From positions 3,133,231 to 3,197,230 of the forward strand of contig NZ_AP024601.1 of NCBI RefSeq assembly GCF_018326425.1: a stretch of 64,000 bases of DNA, read 5' to 3'. Every line of letters starts with the position of its first letter. Position 1 is the first letter of the stretch. The translations under genes were made by a program, and so were the position numbers. Below, piece by piece: positions 53,757 to 63,324 of this stretch. This stretch comes from Polycladomyces abyssicola. GTDB taxonomy: Bacteria; Bacillota; Bacilli; Thermoactinomycetales; JIR-001. A model generated the notes under the pieces. It ran no database searches. It saw only the letters and a program-made list of their open reading frames with translations, and had not been told where the DNA came from.

Positions 53757-55109
53757 ATGCAACCAACAGGCGGTGAATATCATGTGATCGTGATTGGAGC
53801 CGGTCAAGCGGGACAAAAAGCGGCACGCACCGTCGCTGAAAACGGATATTCGGTCCTATATATGCCGGCAAACCCGGGAACGATGTTTTCGATGATGTAC
53901 CAATCCCCCGACGTGGGACAACACGCTCAAATCGTTCAGGAATGGAAGCCTGAACATCCGAAAGATGCGGTATCTCCCTTTATGCAGGTACAAACTTTTT
54001 CCGCACCGGGAGAAGGTAACGGTTGGGTTATTCAAGCTTATGTAAACAGACCACTCTTATCTTCAAGGAAGACGTTGCCGGAAGATCATGTGGTCCAGGA
54101 ACGGGAACGATTGATACGTGAAAAAATGGTCCGTCGTCACGGCCTGCTTCGAACGGAGAGGAAATTGGCAGAACCAATCGAAATGACGGAAAACCCAGCG
54201 GATACGGTGGAACCAGCCGTCCTCGAATCCGGTCCTTCCGAACCTGTCTATCGGGAACGCGAGGTACACTTGCGCAAAAAGATGATGGGGTACCGGAACA
54301 TTTGGAACGACAAACCGGTCGATCCAGAGCCGACTCCCGCCCCACAACTGCATAAACCTGAGACGCCGGCATCAGCAAATGAGTCCGAAGCGGCACCGAA
54401 GGAATCCCTGTACAGGGTAGAGGAAATTTGGACAGGATACCCTTCATTGTCCAACTCCAAGAAGGAGAAGGACCCAGATACATCACAACGGAAGAAGTCA
54501 AAACAACATTTGATTCGCCTAGACCCTTCACGTGCGGGACGAAGAGTCCGTACTTTCGATACCCAAGCATCCAGTTGGCGTTCATCTTCTGCGGCGTCGG
54601 AATCCTTGGTCTGGCAGGATAACGAAACACAACCGGAATCCCGAACGGCAAGGCCTCAATCAAAATCGTATGATCAGATTTCCTATTTGGAAGCGGAAAA
54701 ACAGAAAAAACGAAAACCCGCCACAGCGAAAAAAACGTCCCTTCCGACCAAAGAAGCCAAGCCACAGGTGCATTCCCCGTCTCCTGCCGGATCGCGAGAG
54801 ACGGCACCGCTCAAACGCTCGGAAATTCCCATCAAGCCCAAGCCGAAAATGGTCAATCCACCCATCCAGTCAAAGGAACGCACATCATTTTTACAACAGG
54901 ATGCCGCACGGCAAGTATTGGAGCAAAGCGCACCCAAAAATGCGCTCAAACGCGATTCGATTGATTTCGAAGACGCCTACGGATACAGCTCGTGGGACGA
55001 TCTGTTCACACCGTTTTCCAATAGCTCCAAACGGCAGGAATTCCAACAGATCGAGAAGCGTAAGTTGGCATTGCGCGGGTTGCACAACTTGATCAACAAC
55101 TTGGGGTGA
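53757..55109 (+). CDS. GidA-like-start, low-complexity protein (450 residues)
   Basis: I do not recognise the whole protein. Residues 6-45 look like the first beta-alpha-beta of an FAD/NAD fold (GEYHVIVIGAGQAGQKAARTV with GxGxxG at 14-19) and resemble the start of MnmG ([14 protein letters not shown]) encoded nearby, but no further oxidoreductase motifs follow. Residues ~120-400 are Pro/Lys/Glu/Ser-rich and probably disordered. The last 20 residues form a basic amphipathic helix ending LHNLINNLG, like the end of the putative RHH protein at 22636. GGAGGAGG lies before ATG 53757. It follows the actin-like gene and an iteron array, and has its own strong terminator. Confidence 0.75.
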   Translation: MQPTGGEYHVIVIGAGQAGQKAARTVAENGYSVLYMPANPGTMFSMMYQSPDVGQHAQIVQEWKPEHPKDAVSPFMQVQTFSAPGEGNGWVIQAYVNRPLLSSRKTLPEDHVVQERERLIREKMVRRHGLLRTERKLAEPIEMTENPADTVEPAVLESGPSEPVYREREVHLRKKMMGYRNIWNDKPVDPEPTPAPQLHKPETPASANESEAAPKESLYRVEEIWTGYPSLSNSKKEKDPDTSQRKKSKQHLIRLDPSRAGRRVRTFDTQASSWRSSSAASESLVWQDNETQPESRTARPQSKSYDQISYLEAEKQKKRKPATAKKTSLPTKEAKPQVHSPSPAGSRETAPLKRSEIPIKPKPKMVNPPIQSKERTSFLQQDAARQVLEQSAPKNALKRDSIDFEDAYGYSSWDDLFTPFSNSSKRQEFQQIEKRKLALRGLHNLINNLG

Positions 55110-55139
55110 TGACCGTATTCGGCTATGCGATATAGCCAA

Positions 55140-55172
55140 CACGCCGCATTCTTCGATGCGGTGTTTTTTTTA
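55140..55172 (+). terminator. Terminator of the 450-residue gene
   Basis: ACGCCGCAT and ATGCGGTGT pair (one G-U) around TCTTCG and are followed by eight T. Confidence 0.92.
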
Positions 55173-55273
55173 TTGGGTTCGTATCCGCACAGAAGCCGGT
55201 TTTTCTTTGCCATAGACAAGTATCCCCTTCTTATCCCTACGTTTGTACATATACTGCCAGAGACTATCGAAAG

Positions 55274-56674
55274 ATGGAAGGTGAATCCTCTTTGTTTCCC
55301 CTCCCTTTCAAACAACTGGCCGATATCATCGGGGGGCGAATCTTCCGGGGTCCCCAACATGAAACCATCCGCGGTGTGGTATACCGGAGCGGTAAACACC
55401 TCCAACCGGGATTGATCTGTTTCTTAGACCCGAAACGCTTCAGTTCGTCCTCTTTTTTGAAACACAAAAAAAGTTCAGGTGTAGTGGCACCGTTTGGGAG
55501 TGAACGACAGATTCCCCGCCATCATCCGCTGATCACGGTTCCCAATGTCACAAAGGCATTATGGAGACTGATCCGTTGGCAACGAGAGCAATCCCGCGCA
55601 GCAGTAATCGCGATCACCGGCAGTGCGGGAAAGACGACGACCAAAGAAATGCTTGCTTCCATCGCCATGCAAAAATATCCCACTCTGAAGACGTTGGGCA
55701 ATCAAAATACGCTGTATTCGCTCCCTTCCCATCTGTTTCGGCTGAACAGTCTTCACCGCGTCGTTGTTCTGGAAGTAAGCCCTCCACACCTGCGTGTTCA
55801 ATGCCAATACGCCCGACCCCACATCGGGATTATGACCAATATTGGTGAAGCTCATATCGGAAATTTTGGATCACTGAACAACTTGGTTCGGTCCAAGCAA
55901 CAATTGATCCAGGGAATCCACCCCAGGGGAACGCTAATCATCAATGCGGATGATCCCGGCACCAAAAGACTCAATCTGCAGCTGTTCCAGGGGAACATCA
56001 TCCGAATTGGGATCGACCAACCGGCCGATCTTCGCGCCACCCACATCCGATCAACCAACGGCATGCAGTTTCGGGTAGACGGGATTCCCTATTTTATTCC
56101 CACCTGGGGCAAACACCACGTCTACAATGCATTGGCTGCCATCGCTGCCGCGCGAAAACTGGGCATCCCCGCCCCGCTCATTCAGCGAGGATTGAGCAGA
56201 TACGCCGTCCCTCCCGGCAGACTGCAACCGCTACCCGGGATCAACGGCAGCACGCTGATCCATGATGCCTACAATGCCAACCCTTCCGCCATGATTGCGG
56301 GGCTAAAGGTATTGAAACAAATAGCCGGGTCACGACCGGCCATCGCCGTCTTGGGAAATTTGCTGGAATTGGGGCCATACACCGAACGCGGCCACCAAAG
56401 AGTGGGGCATACGGTCGCGAGACTGGGCATTTCTCAATTGATCACCGTCGGATCCCATGCCCGTACCATCGCACGGGCCGCCATAATGAAGGGCATGCCC
56501 CCGGAACGAATCCGCTCATTTTCCAATCTCCAAGCAGCAGCGGTCGCTCTCCCCAAGATGATTGTTCCCGGTTCCGTCGTCTATTTCAAAGCCTCCCGAA
56601 ATGTACACTTGGATCGGCTCGTTTTTCAACTGAAAAAAAGAAAAGCGGCTCGCATCGCTGATGCAGCCGCTTGA
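55274..56674 (+). CDS. Divergent MurF-like Mur ligase
   Basis: The 466-residue protein has the three Mur-ligase domains: an N-terminal domain (FKQLADIIGGRIF), the ATP-binding ITGSAGKTTTKEM (near 114-126) with TNIGEAHIGNFGS, and the C-terminal HDAYNANPSAM, best matching MurF (tripeptide:D-Ala-D-Ala ligase). The usual EMG-type motif is replaced by LEVSPPHLRV, so the substrate may differ. It is likely a paralogue of the true murF in the dcw cluster. ATG 55274 has a poor ribosome site; TTG 55292 has AAGGTG eight bases upstream and may be the true start. It ends at a terminator next to the Noc site. Confidence 0.82.
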   Translation: MEGESSLFPLPFKQLADIIGGRIFRGPQHETIRGVVYRSGKHLQPGLICFLDPKRFSSSSFLKHKKSSGVVAPFGSERQIPRHHPLITVPNVTKALWRLIRWQREQSRAAVIAITGSAGKTTTKEMLASIAMQKYPTLKTLGNQNTLYSLPSHLFRLNSLHRVVVLEVSPPHLRVQCQYARPHIGIMTNIGEAHIGNFGSLNNLVRSKQQLIQGIHPRGTLIINADDPGTKRLNLQLFQGNIIRIGIDQPADLRATHIRSTNGMQFRVDGIPYFIPTWGKHHVYNALAAIAAARKLGIPAPLIQRGLSRYAVPPGRLQPLPGINGSTLIHDAYNANPSAMIAGLKVLKQIAGSRPAIAVLGNLLELGPYTERGHQRVGHTVARLGISQLITVGSHARTIARAAIMKGMPPERIRSFSNLQAAAVALPKMIVPGSVVYFKASRNVHLDRLVFQLKKRKAARIADAAA

Positions 56675-56684
56675 TTCATTTTTA
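56645..56684 (+). terminator. Terminator of the MurF-like gene
   Basis: GCGGCT/AGCCGC and GCATC/GATGC form a stem with one bulged C and a T-rich tail; it overlaps the end of the gene. Confidence 0.65.
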
Positions 56685-56691
56685 CTTCGAC

Positions 56692-56705
56692 ATTTCCCGG
56701 GAAAT
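56692..56705. promoter_or_regulatory. Perfect Noc-binding site
   Basis: ATTTCCCGGGAAAT is identical to the consensus Noc site; the palindrome extends to ACATTTCCCGGGAAATGT. It lies between the convergent MurF-like and rsmG genes, about 5 kb from noc. Confidence 0.92.
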
Positions 56706-56729
56706 GTTGATGAATGTCGTTCGCGGGAA

Positions 56730-57449
56730 TTACACTATCGGCTGTTTGGCGGGCGTCCCCGGCTTTCGGGGATATGCTTTCGGTGTGTTCGCCCGCTTGC
56801 GGATCACCAACAAGTGACGGGTTCCTTTTTCTTTGGGCAACGTGAATGGATGATCCGCTATTTCTCCACCGCCCAATCGCTGCAATGCCGTTTTTGCCTC
56901 CCGCTGTTCCTCGGTCACGTCCGGCCCTTTCATGGCAACGAAGGAGCCACCCACATGAACGAACGGGAGACAGTATTCGGCCAACACATTGAGTTTCGCC
57001 ACCGCGCGCGCAGTGGCCAAATCAAAGGCTTCCCGATATCCTGTCCGACGCCCCCATTCCTCTGCGCGCCCATGGATCGTTTCCACTTTGTCCAACCGCA
57101 ATTCCCGTACCAACTCCGCCAGGAACGAAACGCGTTTGTTCAGGGAATCCAATAACACCACCCGCAAGTGCGGAAAGGCGATTTTGAGCGGAATGCCCGG
57201 GAATCCGGCGCCCGTGCCCACATCGATCAACGAGTTGATTTGATCGATGGGAACAACGGCTGCCAACAGCAGGGAGTCATAAAAATGCTTGATGTAGACG
57301 TCTTCCTGTTCCGTGATCGCGGTCAGGTTCATCACCCGGTTTTTTTCCACCAACCGTTCATAATACATCGCGAACTGATCCAACTGTTCGTCCGTCAATG
57401 TGATTCCCAACGATGCTGCTTGTTCACGTAACCACTGACTGATATCCAT
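56730..57449 (-). CDS. rsmG: 16S rRNA m7G527 methyltransferase
   Basis: The 239-residue protein has the SAM-binding SLIDVGTGAGFPGIPLKIAFP (near 72-92) and the GRAEEWG and ATARAVAKL motifs of RsmG (GidB). It methylates 16S rRNA. In Bacillales it normally lies right beside noc; here a three-gene island separates them. Confidence 0.96.
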   Translation of the reverse strand: MDISQWLREQAASLGITLTDEQLDQFAMYYERLVEKNRVMNLTAITEQEDVYIKHFYDSLLLAAVVPIDQINSLIDVGTGAGFPGIPLKIAFPHLRVVLLDSLNKRVSFLAELVRELRLDKVETIHGRAEEWGRRTGYREAFDLATARAVAKLNVLAEYCLPFVHVGGSFVAMKGPDVTEEQREAKTALQRLGGGEIADHPFTLPKEKGTRHLLVIRKRANTPKAYPRKPGTPAKQPIV

Positions 57450-57537
57450 TGCAACCTCCCATGAGAAAAACGCGGCCAGACTTTTGACGAAGTCCTGCAG
57501 GATTCGATTTCCCGACTCCTCTCCTTATGCAGACTGC

Positions 57538-57655
57538 CAGGGTGTGTCTGATCCGTATCGTTCGCTTCGCTTTCCCGACTCGCTCCACCTGCGCCCTGCA
57601 AGGAAACAAAGCAAGGCTGCTTGGAACCGGGGGCGCAGGAACGGGTAAAACGTTG
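57538..57655 (-). repeat. Dispersed palindromic repeat, copy F
   Basis: Read on the minus strand: TTTGTTTCCTTGCAGGGCGCAG followed by GTGGAGCGAGTCGGGAAAGCGAAGCGAACG and TCAGACACACCC in parts, matching copy C. It fills most of the 302-base rsmG-mnmG gap, which holds no gene. Confidence 0.72.
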
Positions 57656-57751
57656 CCGCCTGATCGGTCTACAGGAAATCACGGACTCAAGCGGGTAAAC
57701 CGCTTTGTCCACAGTCTCGCGTTCCCTGACCGTCAGACCGTTGATTTCCTG

Positions 57752-59641
57752 TCACTCCGCTTTGGCATGCGCTTTGCCGCCCTGTTCGATATGCACCATC
57801 AGGATGGAGATGTCGGCGGGGTTGACACCGGAAATCCGGGAGGCCTGCCCCAACGACAGCGGGCGTACCTTTTTCAGTTTTTCACGTGCCTCGGAGGAAA
57901 TGCCTTGAATCTGGTCATAGTCCACCCAATCCGGAATCCGCTTGTTCTCCATCTTTTTCATTTTCTCCACTTGTTGCAGCGACTTTTTGATGTAGCCCTC
58001 GTATTTCAGTTGAATCTCAACTTGTTCCGCCACTTCCGGCGCGATCGGTTCCGGTGCGGGGGAGATTTGTGCGATGTGGGCGTACGTCAGTTCCGGTCGC
58101 TTGATCAGGCTGGCCAGGTCGATCGCATTGTTCAGCTCGCTGGAACCGGCTTCCCGTAGAATCGCCTGTACTTCCGGTGTGGGTTTCACCTTGGTTTCAC
58201 GCAGACGCGCCATTTCCCGCTCGATCGCTTCCTTTTTGGCGACAAAACGGCGATAGCGTTCCTCCGGAATCAGGCCGATCCGATACCCGATCTCCGTCAA
58301 CCGGAGATCAGCATTGTCGTGTCGCAACAGCAACCGGTACTCGGCTCGGGAAGTCAGCAGACGGTATGGTTCGTCCGTTCCTTTGGTGACAAGGTCATCG
58401 ATCAGCACACCGATATAAGCCTGGGAACGGTCCAAAATGACCGGTTCCTTGCCCTGCACTTTTCGTGCTGCGTTGATCCCGGCCATAATTCCCTGCCCTG
58501 CGGCTTCCTCGTAACCGGATGTACCATTGATCTGTCCGGCAGTGAACAGGTTTTCCACCAACTTGGTCTCCAAGCTAGGCCACAGCTGTGTCGGCACGAT
58601 CGCATCATACTCGATCGCGTATCCGGTCCGCATCATCTCAACGTTTTCCAGACCGTTGATCGTCCTCAAAATTGCCAGCTGAACGTCTTCCGGCAAACTG
58701 GTGGACAACCCCTGCACGTACATCTCCAGCGTGTTACGCCCCTCGGGTTCCAAGAAGATCTGGTGACGATTTTTGTCCGCAAAACGGACGATTTTGTCTT
58801 CGATCGACGGGCAGTACCGCGGTCCCCGCCCTTCGATCATACCGGAATACATCGGAGCCCGGTGCAGGTTGTTTCGGATGTATTCATGCGTCTTTTCATT
58901 GGTATAGGTCAGCCAACACGAAAGCTGGTCGGTAATGTACTCGGTTGTTTCATAGGAGAACGCCCGCGGTACATCGTCACCGGGCTGTTCCTCCATCACA
59001 CTCGTATCGATTGTGTTTTTGTTCACCCGCGGAGGTGTACCCGTTTTGAACCGAACCATTTCAAAACCGAGATCTTGCAATTGATACGCCAGATTGATCG
59101 ACGGTTGCTGGTTGTTAGGGCCACTTTCGTAAGCCAAATCCCCGATGATGATTTTGCCGCGGAGGTATGTCCCCGTCGTCAGTACCACCGCTTTGGCGCG
59201 GTATTCTGCTCCGGTCCGGGTGATGACGCCGTGACAGACACCGTTTTCCACGATCAATTTTTCCACCATGTTCTGGTGGAGGTCGAGATTGGGCTGTTTC
59301 TCAATCGTCCGTTTCATCTCCTGTTGATACATCACCTTGTCCGCTTGCGCTCGCAGGGCGTACACAGCCGGACCTTTTCCCGTATTGAGCATTCGCATCT
59401 GAATGTGGGTTTTGTCGATATTGCGCGCCATTTCCCCACCCAAAGCGTCGATTTCGCGTACAACGTGCCCTTTGGCCGGTCCGCCGATCGACGGGTTACA
59501 CGGCATGTAGGCGATCGTATCGAGACTCAACGTCAACAACAGAGTTTTGCAACCCATGCGCGCAGCAGCCAATGCCGCTTCACATCCGGCATGTCCGGCA
59601 CCGATCACGATGACATCGTATTCACCCGCTCGATAAGTCAT
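57752..59641 (-). CDS. mnmG: tRNA uridine 5-carboxymethylaminomethyl synthase MnmG (GidA)
   Basis: The 629-residue FAD enzyme has [21 protein letters not shown] (8-28), [22 protein letters not shown] and GTFLRG-like [12 protein letters not shown], and the C-terminal MnmE-binding helical domain. With MnmE it makes the cmnm5 modification at tRNA wobble U34. Lies 14 bases after mnmE. Confidence 0.97.
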   Translation of the reverse strand: MTYRAGEYDVIVIGAGHAGCEAALAAARMGCKTLLLTLSLDTIAYMPCNPSIGGPAKGHVVREIDALGGEMARNIDKTHIQMRMLNTGKGPAVYALRAQADKVMYQQEMKRTIEKQPNLDLHQNMVEKLIVENGVCHGVITRTGAEYRAKAVVLTTGTYLRGKIIIGDLAYESGPNNQQPSINLAYQLQDLGFEMVRFKTGTPPRVNKNTIDTSVMEEQPGDDVPRAFSYETTEYITDQLSCWLTYTNEKTHEYIRNNLHRAPMYSGMIEGRGPRYCPSIEDKIVRFADKNRHQIFLEPEGRNTLEMYVQGLSTSLPEDVQLAILRTINGLENVEMMRTGYAIEYDAIVPTQLWPSLETKLVENLFTAGQINGTSGYEEAAGQGIMAGINAARKVQGKEPVILDRSQAYIGVLIDDLVTKGTDEPYRLLTSRAEYRLLLRHDNADLRLTEIGYRIGLIPEERYRRFVAKKEAIEREMARLRETKVKPTPEVQAILREAGSSELNNAIDLASLIKRPELTYAHIAQISPAPEPIAPEVAEQVEIQLKYEGYIKKSLQQVEKMKKMENKRIPDWVDYDQIQGISSEAREKLKKVRPLSLGQASRISGVNPADISILMVHIEQGGKAHAKAE

Positions 59642-59655
59642 CTTTCATCCCTCCT

Positions 59656-61032
59656 TTATTTCCCCAAACAGAACTGGGAAAAGATCTGGTCAATCAAGTC
59701 TTCCGCCACCGCATCACCGATGATTTCGCCCAAGGCTTGCCAGGCGTTTTTCAAATCGATCTCCACCATATCCAGCGGCATGCCCGATTCAATGCCGTCA
59801 ATCACTTCCCGAACACTTCGCTTGGCCTGTTCCAACAGGTGAATGTGGCGAGCATTGCTGACGATGGCCGTATCTCCCACTTCCATTTTGCCGGTAAAAA
59901 AGAGATCAGCAATCGCTTGCTCCAAATCGTCGATTCCCCGCTCTTCCTTCAACGACGTGGTAATAAGTGGTTTGTCACCGATGAGCCGCTTTACTTCATC
60001 CAATTCGATCCGACGGGGCAAGTCCGTTTTATTCACCATCACGATGGCGGTTTGCTCACGGATGAGTTCGATCAGCCGACGATCGTCCTCGGTCAAAGAC
60101 TCATTGTGATTGAGTACCAAAATGACCAGATCCGCCTGCTCCAGTGCACGATGGGAACGCTCCACACCAATCCGTTCCACCACGTCCTCCGTCTCCCGGA
60201 TACCAGCGGTGTCGATCAGACGCAAAGGCACTCCCCGTACGTTCACATATTCTTCGATCACGTCCCGGGTCGTACCGGGGATGTCGGTGACGATCGCTTT
60301 ATTTTCATGCGTGAGCGCGTTCAACAGCGACGATTTTCCCACATTGGGACGACCGACGATCACTGTGGCGATCCCTTCGCGTAAAATTTTGCCCTGACGG
60401 GCCGTTTGCAGCAGACGCTCGATTTCCGCCTCCACCTCGCGGCATTCCTTGAGCAGCATGTTAGCCGTCATCTCTTCCGCGTCGTATTCGGGATAATCCA
60501 CATTGACCGCCAGATGGGCCAGCGATTCGATGATTTTTTGGCGCAGGCGCTGGATCATCTTGGACAATCGTCCTTCTGCCTGGTGCATGGCGACCCGGGC
60601 CGCCCGGTCCGTTTTGGCGCGGATCAGGTCGATCACCGCTTCCGCCTGCGACAAGTCGATCCGCCCGTTTAAAAACGCGCGTTTGGTGAATTCTCCCGGC
60701 TCCGCCAGCCGTGCTCCGGCCGACAACAGGACTTCCAGGGTGTTTTGGACGGGGACCATCCCGCCGTGGCAACTCACTTCCACCACGTCTTCCCGCGTAA
60801 ACGTGCGGGGTGCCCGCATCACGGTGACCAATACCTCATCGATTCGTTCCCCCGTCTCCGGATGAACGATATGACCATAATGTACAGTATGGGAATCCAC
60901 TTCTTTCAGCGATCGTTTTCCACGATAGACCGAATCCACAATCGGAATCGCCTCCGGGCCGCTCACCCGGATAACGGCGATCCCACCTTCCCCTACAGGC
61001 GTGGAGATGGCCGCGATCGTATCGTTTTCCAT
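59656..61032 (-). CDS. mnmE: tRNA modification GTPase MnmE
   Basis: The 458-residue protein has the N-terminal tetrahydrofolate-binding domain ([17 protein letters not shown]), the G domain in a helical domain ([36 protein letters not shown]) and the C-terminal CLGK. Partner of MnmG. Confidence 0.97.
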   Translation of the reverse strand: MENDTIAAISTPVGEGGIAVIRVSGPEAIPIVDSVYRGKRSLKEVDSHTVHYGHIVHPETGERIDEVLVTVMRAPRTFTREDVVEVSCHGGMVPVQNTLEVLLSAGARLAEPGEFTKRAFLNGRIDLSQAEAVIDLIRAKTDRAARVAMHQAEGRLSKMIQRLRQKIIESLAHLAVNVDYPEYDAEEMTANMLLKECREVEAEIERLLQTARQGKILREGIATVIVGRPNVGKSSLLNALTHENKAIVTDIPGTTRDVIEEYVNVRGVPLRLIDTAGIRETEDVVERIGVERSHRALEQADLVILVLNHNESLTEDDRRLIELIREQTAIVMVNKTDLPRRIELDEVKRLIGDKPLITTSLKEERGIDDLEQAIADLFFTGKMEVGDTAIVSNARHIHLLEQAKRSVREVIDGIESGMPLDMVEIDLKNAWQALGEIIGDAVAEDLIDQIFSQFCLGK

Positions 61033-61195
61033 CTCTGTTCACCTCATATCCGAACCATCGACTAACGTTAGGATACCACATCGAAAAAGCGACTTGACAC
61101 TCAACTGCCCGAAGCTCCAAATCTCCACGGGCATGCACACGATGGGACTTTTTCCTCAATCAAATACATAGTATCTCCCGGAATCATCTGATAAA

Positions 61196-61220
61196 CAAAA
61201 AACTCCCCATACGGAGAGTT
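61196..61220 (-). terminator. Terminator of yidC-jag
   Basis: AACTCTCC and GGGGAGTT pair (one G-U) around GTAT and are followed by TTTTTTGTTT on the minus strand. The short 61033-61195 stretch between this and mnmE is otherwise unremarkable. Confidence 0.82.
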
Positions 61221-61234
61221 GGGTGAAACGAACG

Positions 61235-61861
61235 TCACGCTTTGGTGGCCAAGGCGACGACGACACGTCGGCGGGGTTCCTCCCCCTCGCTGTAGGTGGT
61301 AAGCCTGTCGTACTTTTGAATATGGGTGTGAATCACCTTTCGCTCCATTGGCGTCATCGGTTCCAACGCCACGGCTTTGCCCGTTCTCAACACCTGTTTG
61401 GCAATGCGATCAGCCAGATGTTGGAGGGATTCCTCCCGCCGCTTACGATACCCCTGTGCATCCAGTTGAATACGGGTATAACCCGAGTGATGTCGGTTGG
61501 CCACGATATTGACCAGATATTGCAACGCATCCAGCGTCTGACCGTGACGCCCGATCACCATTCCCAGATCGTCGCCGCGAATGTCGATCACCACCGGACG
61601 GGAATCGGTCCGCACCTCCAACGTGGCGGACACTCCCATCGTCGCGAGGACATTTTCAAGGAATTGCACGGCATCATCAACGGGCGTGGTGACAAACTCC
61701 GCTTCCACTTTGGCGGGGCGCACGCCGAACAAACCGAAGAAACCTCGGCTGGGCTCCTCCAGTACGGTTACGCGGATCTTGTCTCGCGAGGTATTCAATT
61801 GGCGCAACGCTTCCTCAATCGCCGCCTCCACCGTCTTCGCCGTCACAATTACCTTTTTCAA
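61235..61861 (-). CDS. jag: RNA-binding protein KhpB/Jag
   Basis: The 208-residue protein has the Jag-N domain (MKKVIVTAKTVEAAIEEALRQL), a KH-II domain (VIDIRGDDLGMVIGRHGQTLDALQYLVN near 115) and an R3H domain (ALEPMTPMERKVIHTHIQKYDRLTTYSEGEEPRR in part). It binds RNA with KhpA and works with SpoIIIJ in Bacillus. Its ATG overlaps the yidC stop. Confidence 0.95.
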   Translation of the reverse strand: MKKVIVTAKTVEAAIEEALRQLNTSRDKIRVTVLEEPSRGFFGLFGVRPAKVEAEFVTTPVDDAVQFLENVLATMGVSATLEVRTDSRPVVIDIRGDDLGMVIGRHGQTLDALQYLVNIVANRHHSGYTRIQLDAQGYRKRREESLQHLADRIAKQVLRTGKAVALEPMTPMERKVIHTHIQKYDRLTTYSEGEEPRRRVVVALATKA

Positions 61862-62604
61862 CGGGCCGTACCCTCCCGCTTCACTTTATATTTATCTCCG
61901 ATGAAGTAATACTGCACCATGGTGAACAAGTTGCTGTAAACCCAGTACAACGCCAATGCCGACGGGAAGCTGAGCGCCAGCACGAAGATCATGACCGGCA
62001 TCACGAACAGGAAGACGCGGGCTTGCGGGTTGTTGCTCATGCCCATCAGGATCGATTGCAGATAGGTGGTCACCCCGGCCAGCACCGGCAGAACATAGTA
62101 CGGGTCCGCCGACCCCAGATGCATCCACAGAAAATCCGAATTGCGGATATGTGGGTTATACATGATCGACTGATAAAACGCGATCAGAATCGGCAATTGG
62201 ATCAATAAAGGCATGCACCCGGCCATCGGGTTGACGTTGTGTTTCTGGAACAGTTTGACGGTCTCTTCCTGCAGCTTTTGCGGATTGTCCTTGTACTTCT
62301 CCCGCAGCCGATTGATCTCCGGTTGCAGCTTCTGCATCGCCTGGGAACTCTTCATCTGTTTGATCGTCAAAGGTAGGATCAGCAAACGGATCAGTACGGT
62401 CAGCACCAGAATCGCCCAACCGTAGTTACCCAGCACCCCTTTGACGTGATCCATTAACAATGTAAGCGGATAAACCAAAAATCGGTCCCACAAGCTGTTG
62501 CTTGGATCAACGTTGTGCTTGGTAGTGGTGCTGGGAGCACAACCGGCAACGGTCAACACCATTGCAGCGATCAAAATCAACGTAAGTATGCGACGTCCCT
62601 GCAA
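61858..62604 (-). CDS. yidC: Membrane insertase YidC (SpoIIIJ type)
   Basis: The 248-residue lipoprotein insertase has a lipobox VAGC (Cys19), five membrane segments and the Oxa1/YidC core (NYGWAILVLTVLIRLLILPLTIKQMKSSQAMQKLQPE, LLIQLPILIAFYQSI). TTG 62604 is the start, with AAGGAGG eight bases before it; the ATG at 62676 would spoil the signal peptide. SpoIIIJ-Jag pairing is as in Bacillus. Confidence 0.94.
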   Translation of the reverse strand: MQGRRILTLILIAAMVLTVAGCAPSTTTKHNVDPSNSLWDRFLVYPLTLLMDHVKGVLGNYGWAILVLTVLIRLLILPLTIKQMKSSQAMQKLQPEINRLREKYKDNPQKLQEETVKLFQKHNVNPMAGCMPLLIQLPILIAFYQSIMYNPHIRNSDFLWMHLGSADPYYVLPVLAGVTTYLQSILMGMSNNPQARVFLFVMPVMIFVLALSFPSALALYWVYSNLFTMVQYYFIGDKYKVKREGTAR

Positions 62605-62653
62605 GGGAGATTCCTCCTTGTCAATCTGAACGGTTATCGCGGTTTTTGATTCG

Positions 62654-62863
62654 TCACGGCACCGGATCGTACCCACCGGGGTGAAAGGGATGGCATTTGC
62701 CGATCCGCTTCGCCGTCAACCACCCGCCCTTGATGACGCCATACTTTCGGATCGCCTCGTAGCCGTATGCCGAACACGTGGGATAAAAACGGCATGTAGG
62801 CGGTTTCAGCGGGGAGAGAAACCGGCGGTAAAACCGGATCAGCCACAATGCGATCGTCCTCAT
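62654..62863 (-). CDS. yidD: Membrane insertion efficiency factor YidD
   Basis: The 69-residue protein starts [18 protein letters not shown] and carries the YidD core [19 protein letters not shown] and FHPGGYDP. It aids YidC. Its ATG overlaps the rnpA stop. Confidence 0.95.
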   Translation of the reverse strand: MRTIALWLIRFYRRFLSPLKPPTCRFYPTCSAYGYEAIRKYGVIKGGWLTAKRIGKCHPFHPGGYDPVP

Positions 62864-63240
62864 CCCGATCCACCACGCTCCTTTTCGGTAACGACCGGTT
62901 TGGACAATAACTTGGCTCGGGAAAAGACGTGACGCAAACTGGATTTCACCTGATGGTAATCCATCTTTGCCGCCGGGGCACGGGCAATGATGATCAGGTC
63001 CACGCCATTCGGCAGACAGTCGACCCACCGACGGACCACTTCCTTGACCAGCCGCCGAATCCGGTTGCGCGTCACCGCGTTTCCCACCTTGCGACTGACC
63101 GACACGCCCACGCGCACCGGTTCGTCGTTGCCGCGATCGTACACATATAAGACAAACTGCCGGTTGGCCACCGATGTTCCCGCGCGAAACACGCGCCGGA
63201 AATCATTTCGCCGTTTCAAGCGGTATCGTTTCTGCAACAT
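62860..63240 (-). CDS. rnpA: Ribonuclease P protein component
   Basis: The 126-residue protein has the RnpA landmarks ([39 protein letters not shown]). It binds M1-like RNA to process pre-tRNA 5' ends. It lies after rpmH beyond a terminator-like hairpin. Confidence 0.96.
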   Translation of the reverse strand: MLQKRYRLKRRNDFRRVFRAGTSVANRQFVLYVYDRGNDEPVRVGVSVSRKVGNAVTRNRIRRLVKEVVRRWVDCLPNGVDLIIIARAPAAKMDYHQVKSSLRHVFSRAKLLSKPVVTEKERGGSG

Positions 63241-63324
63241 AGCCCCTCCTTCCTGGAGTGAGCCGCTAGTTCCATTATGTGGCGAAGTGGCGGGAAAATA
63301 AACACCCCGTGGCCATTTTGATAG

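Noticed and set aside
53589..53816. 75-codon minus frame reading through the GGATT array
   Set aside because: Its repeated Ile-Gln-Ser-Asn-Leu composition comes from the repeat DNA itself; no start site or family.
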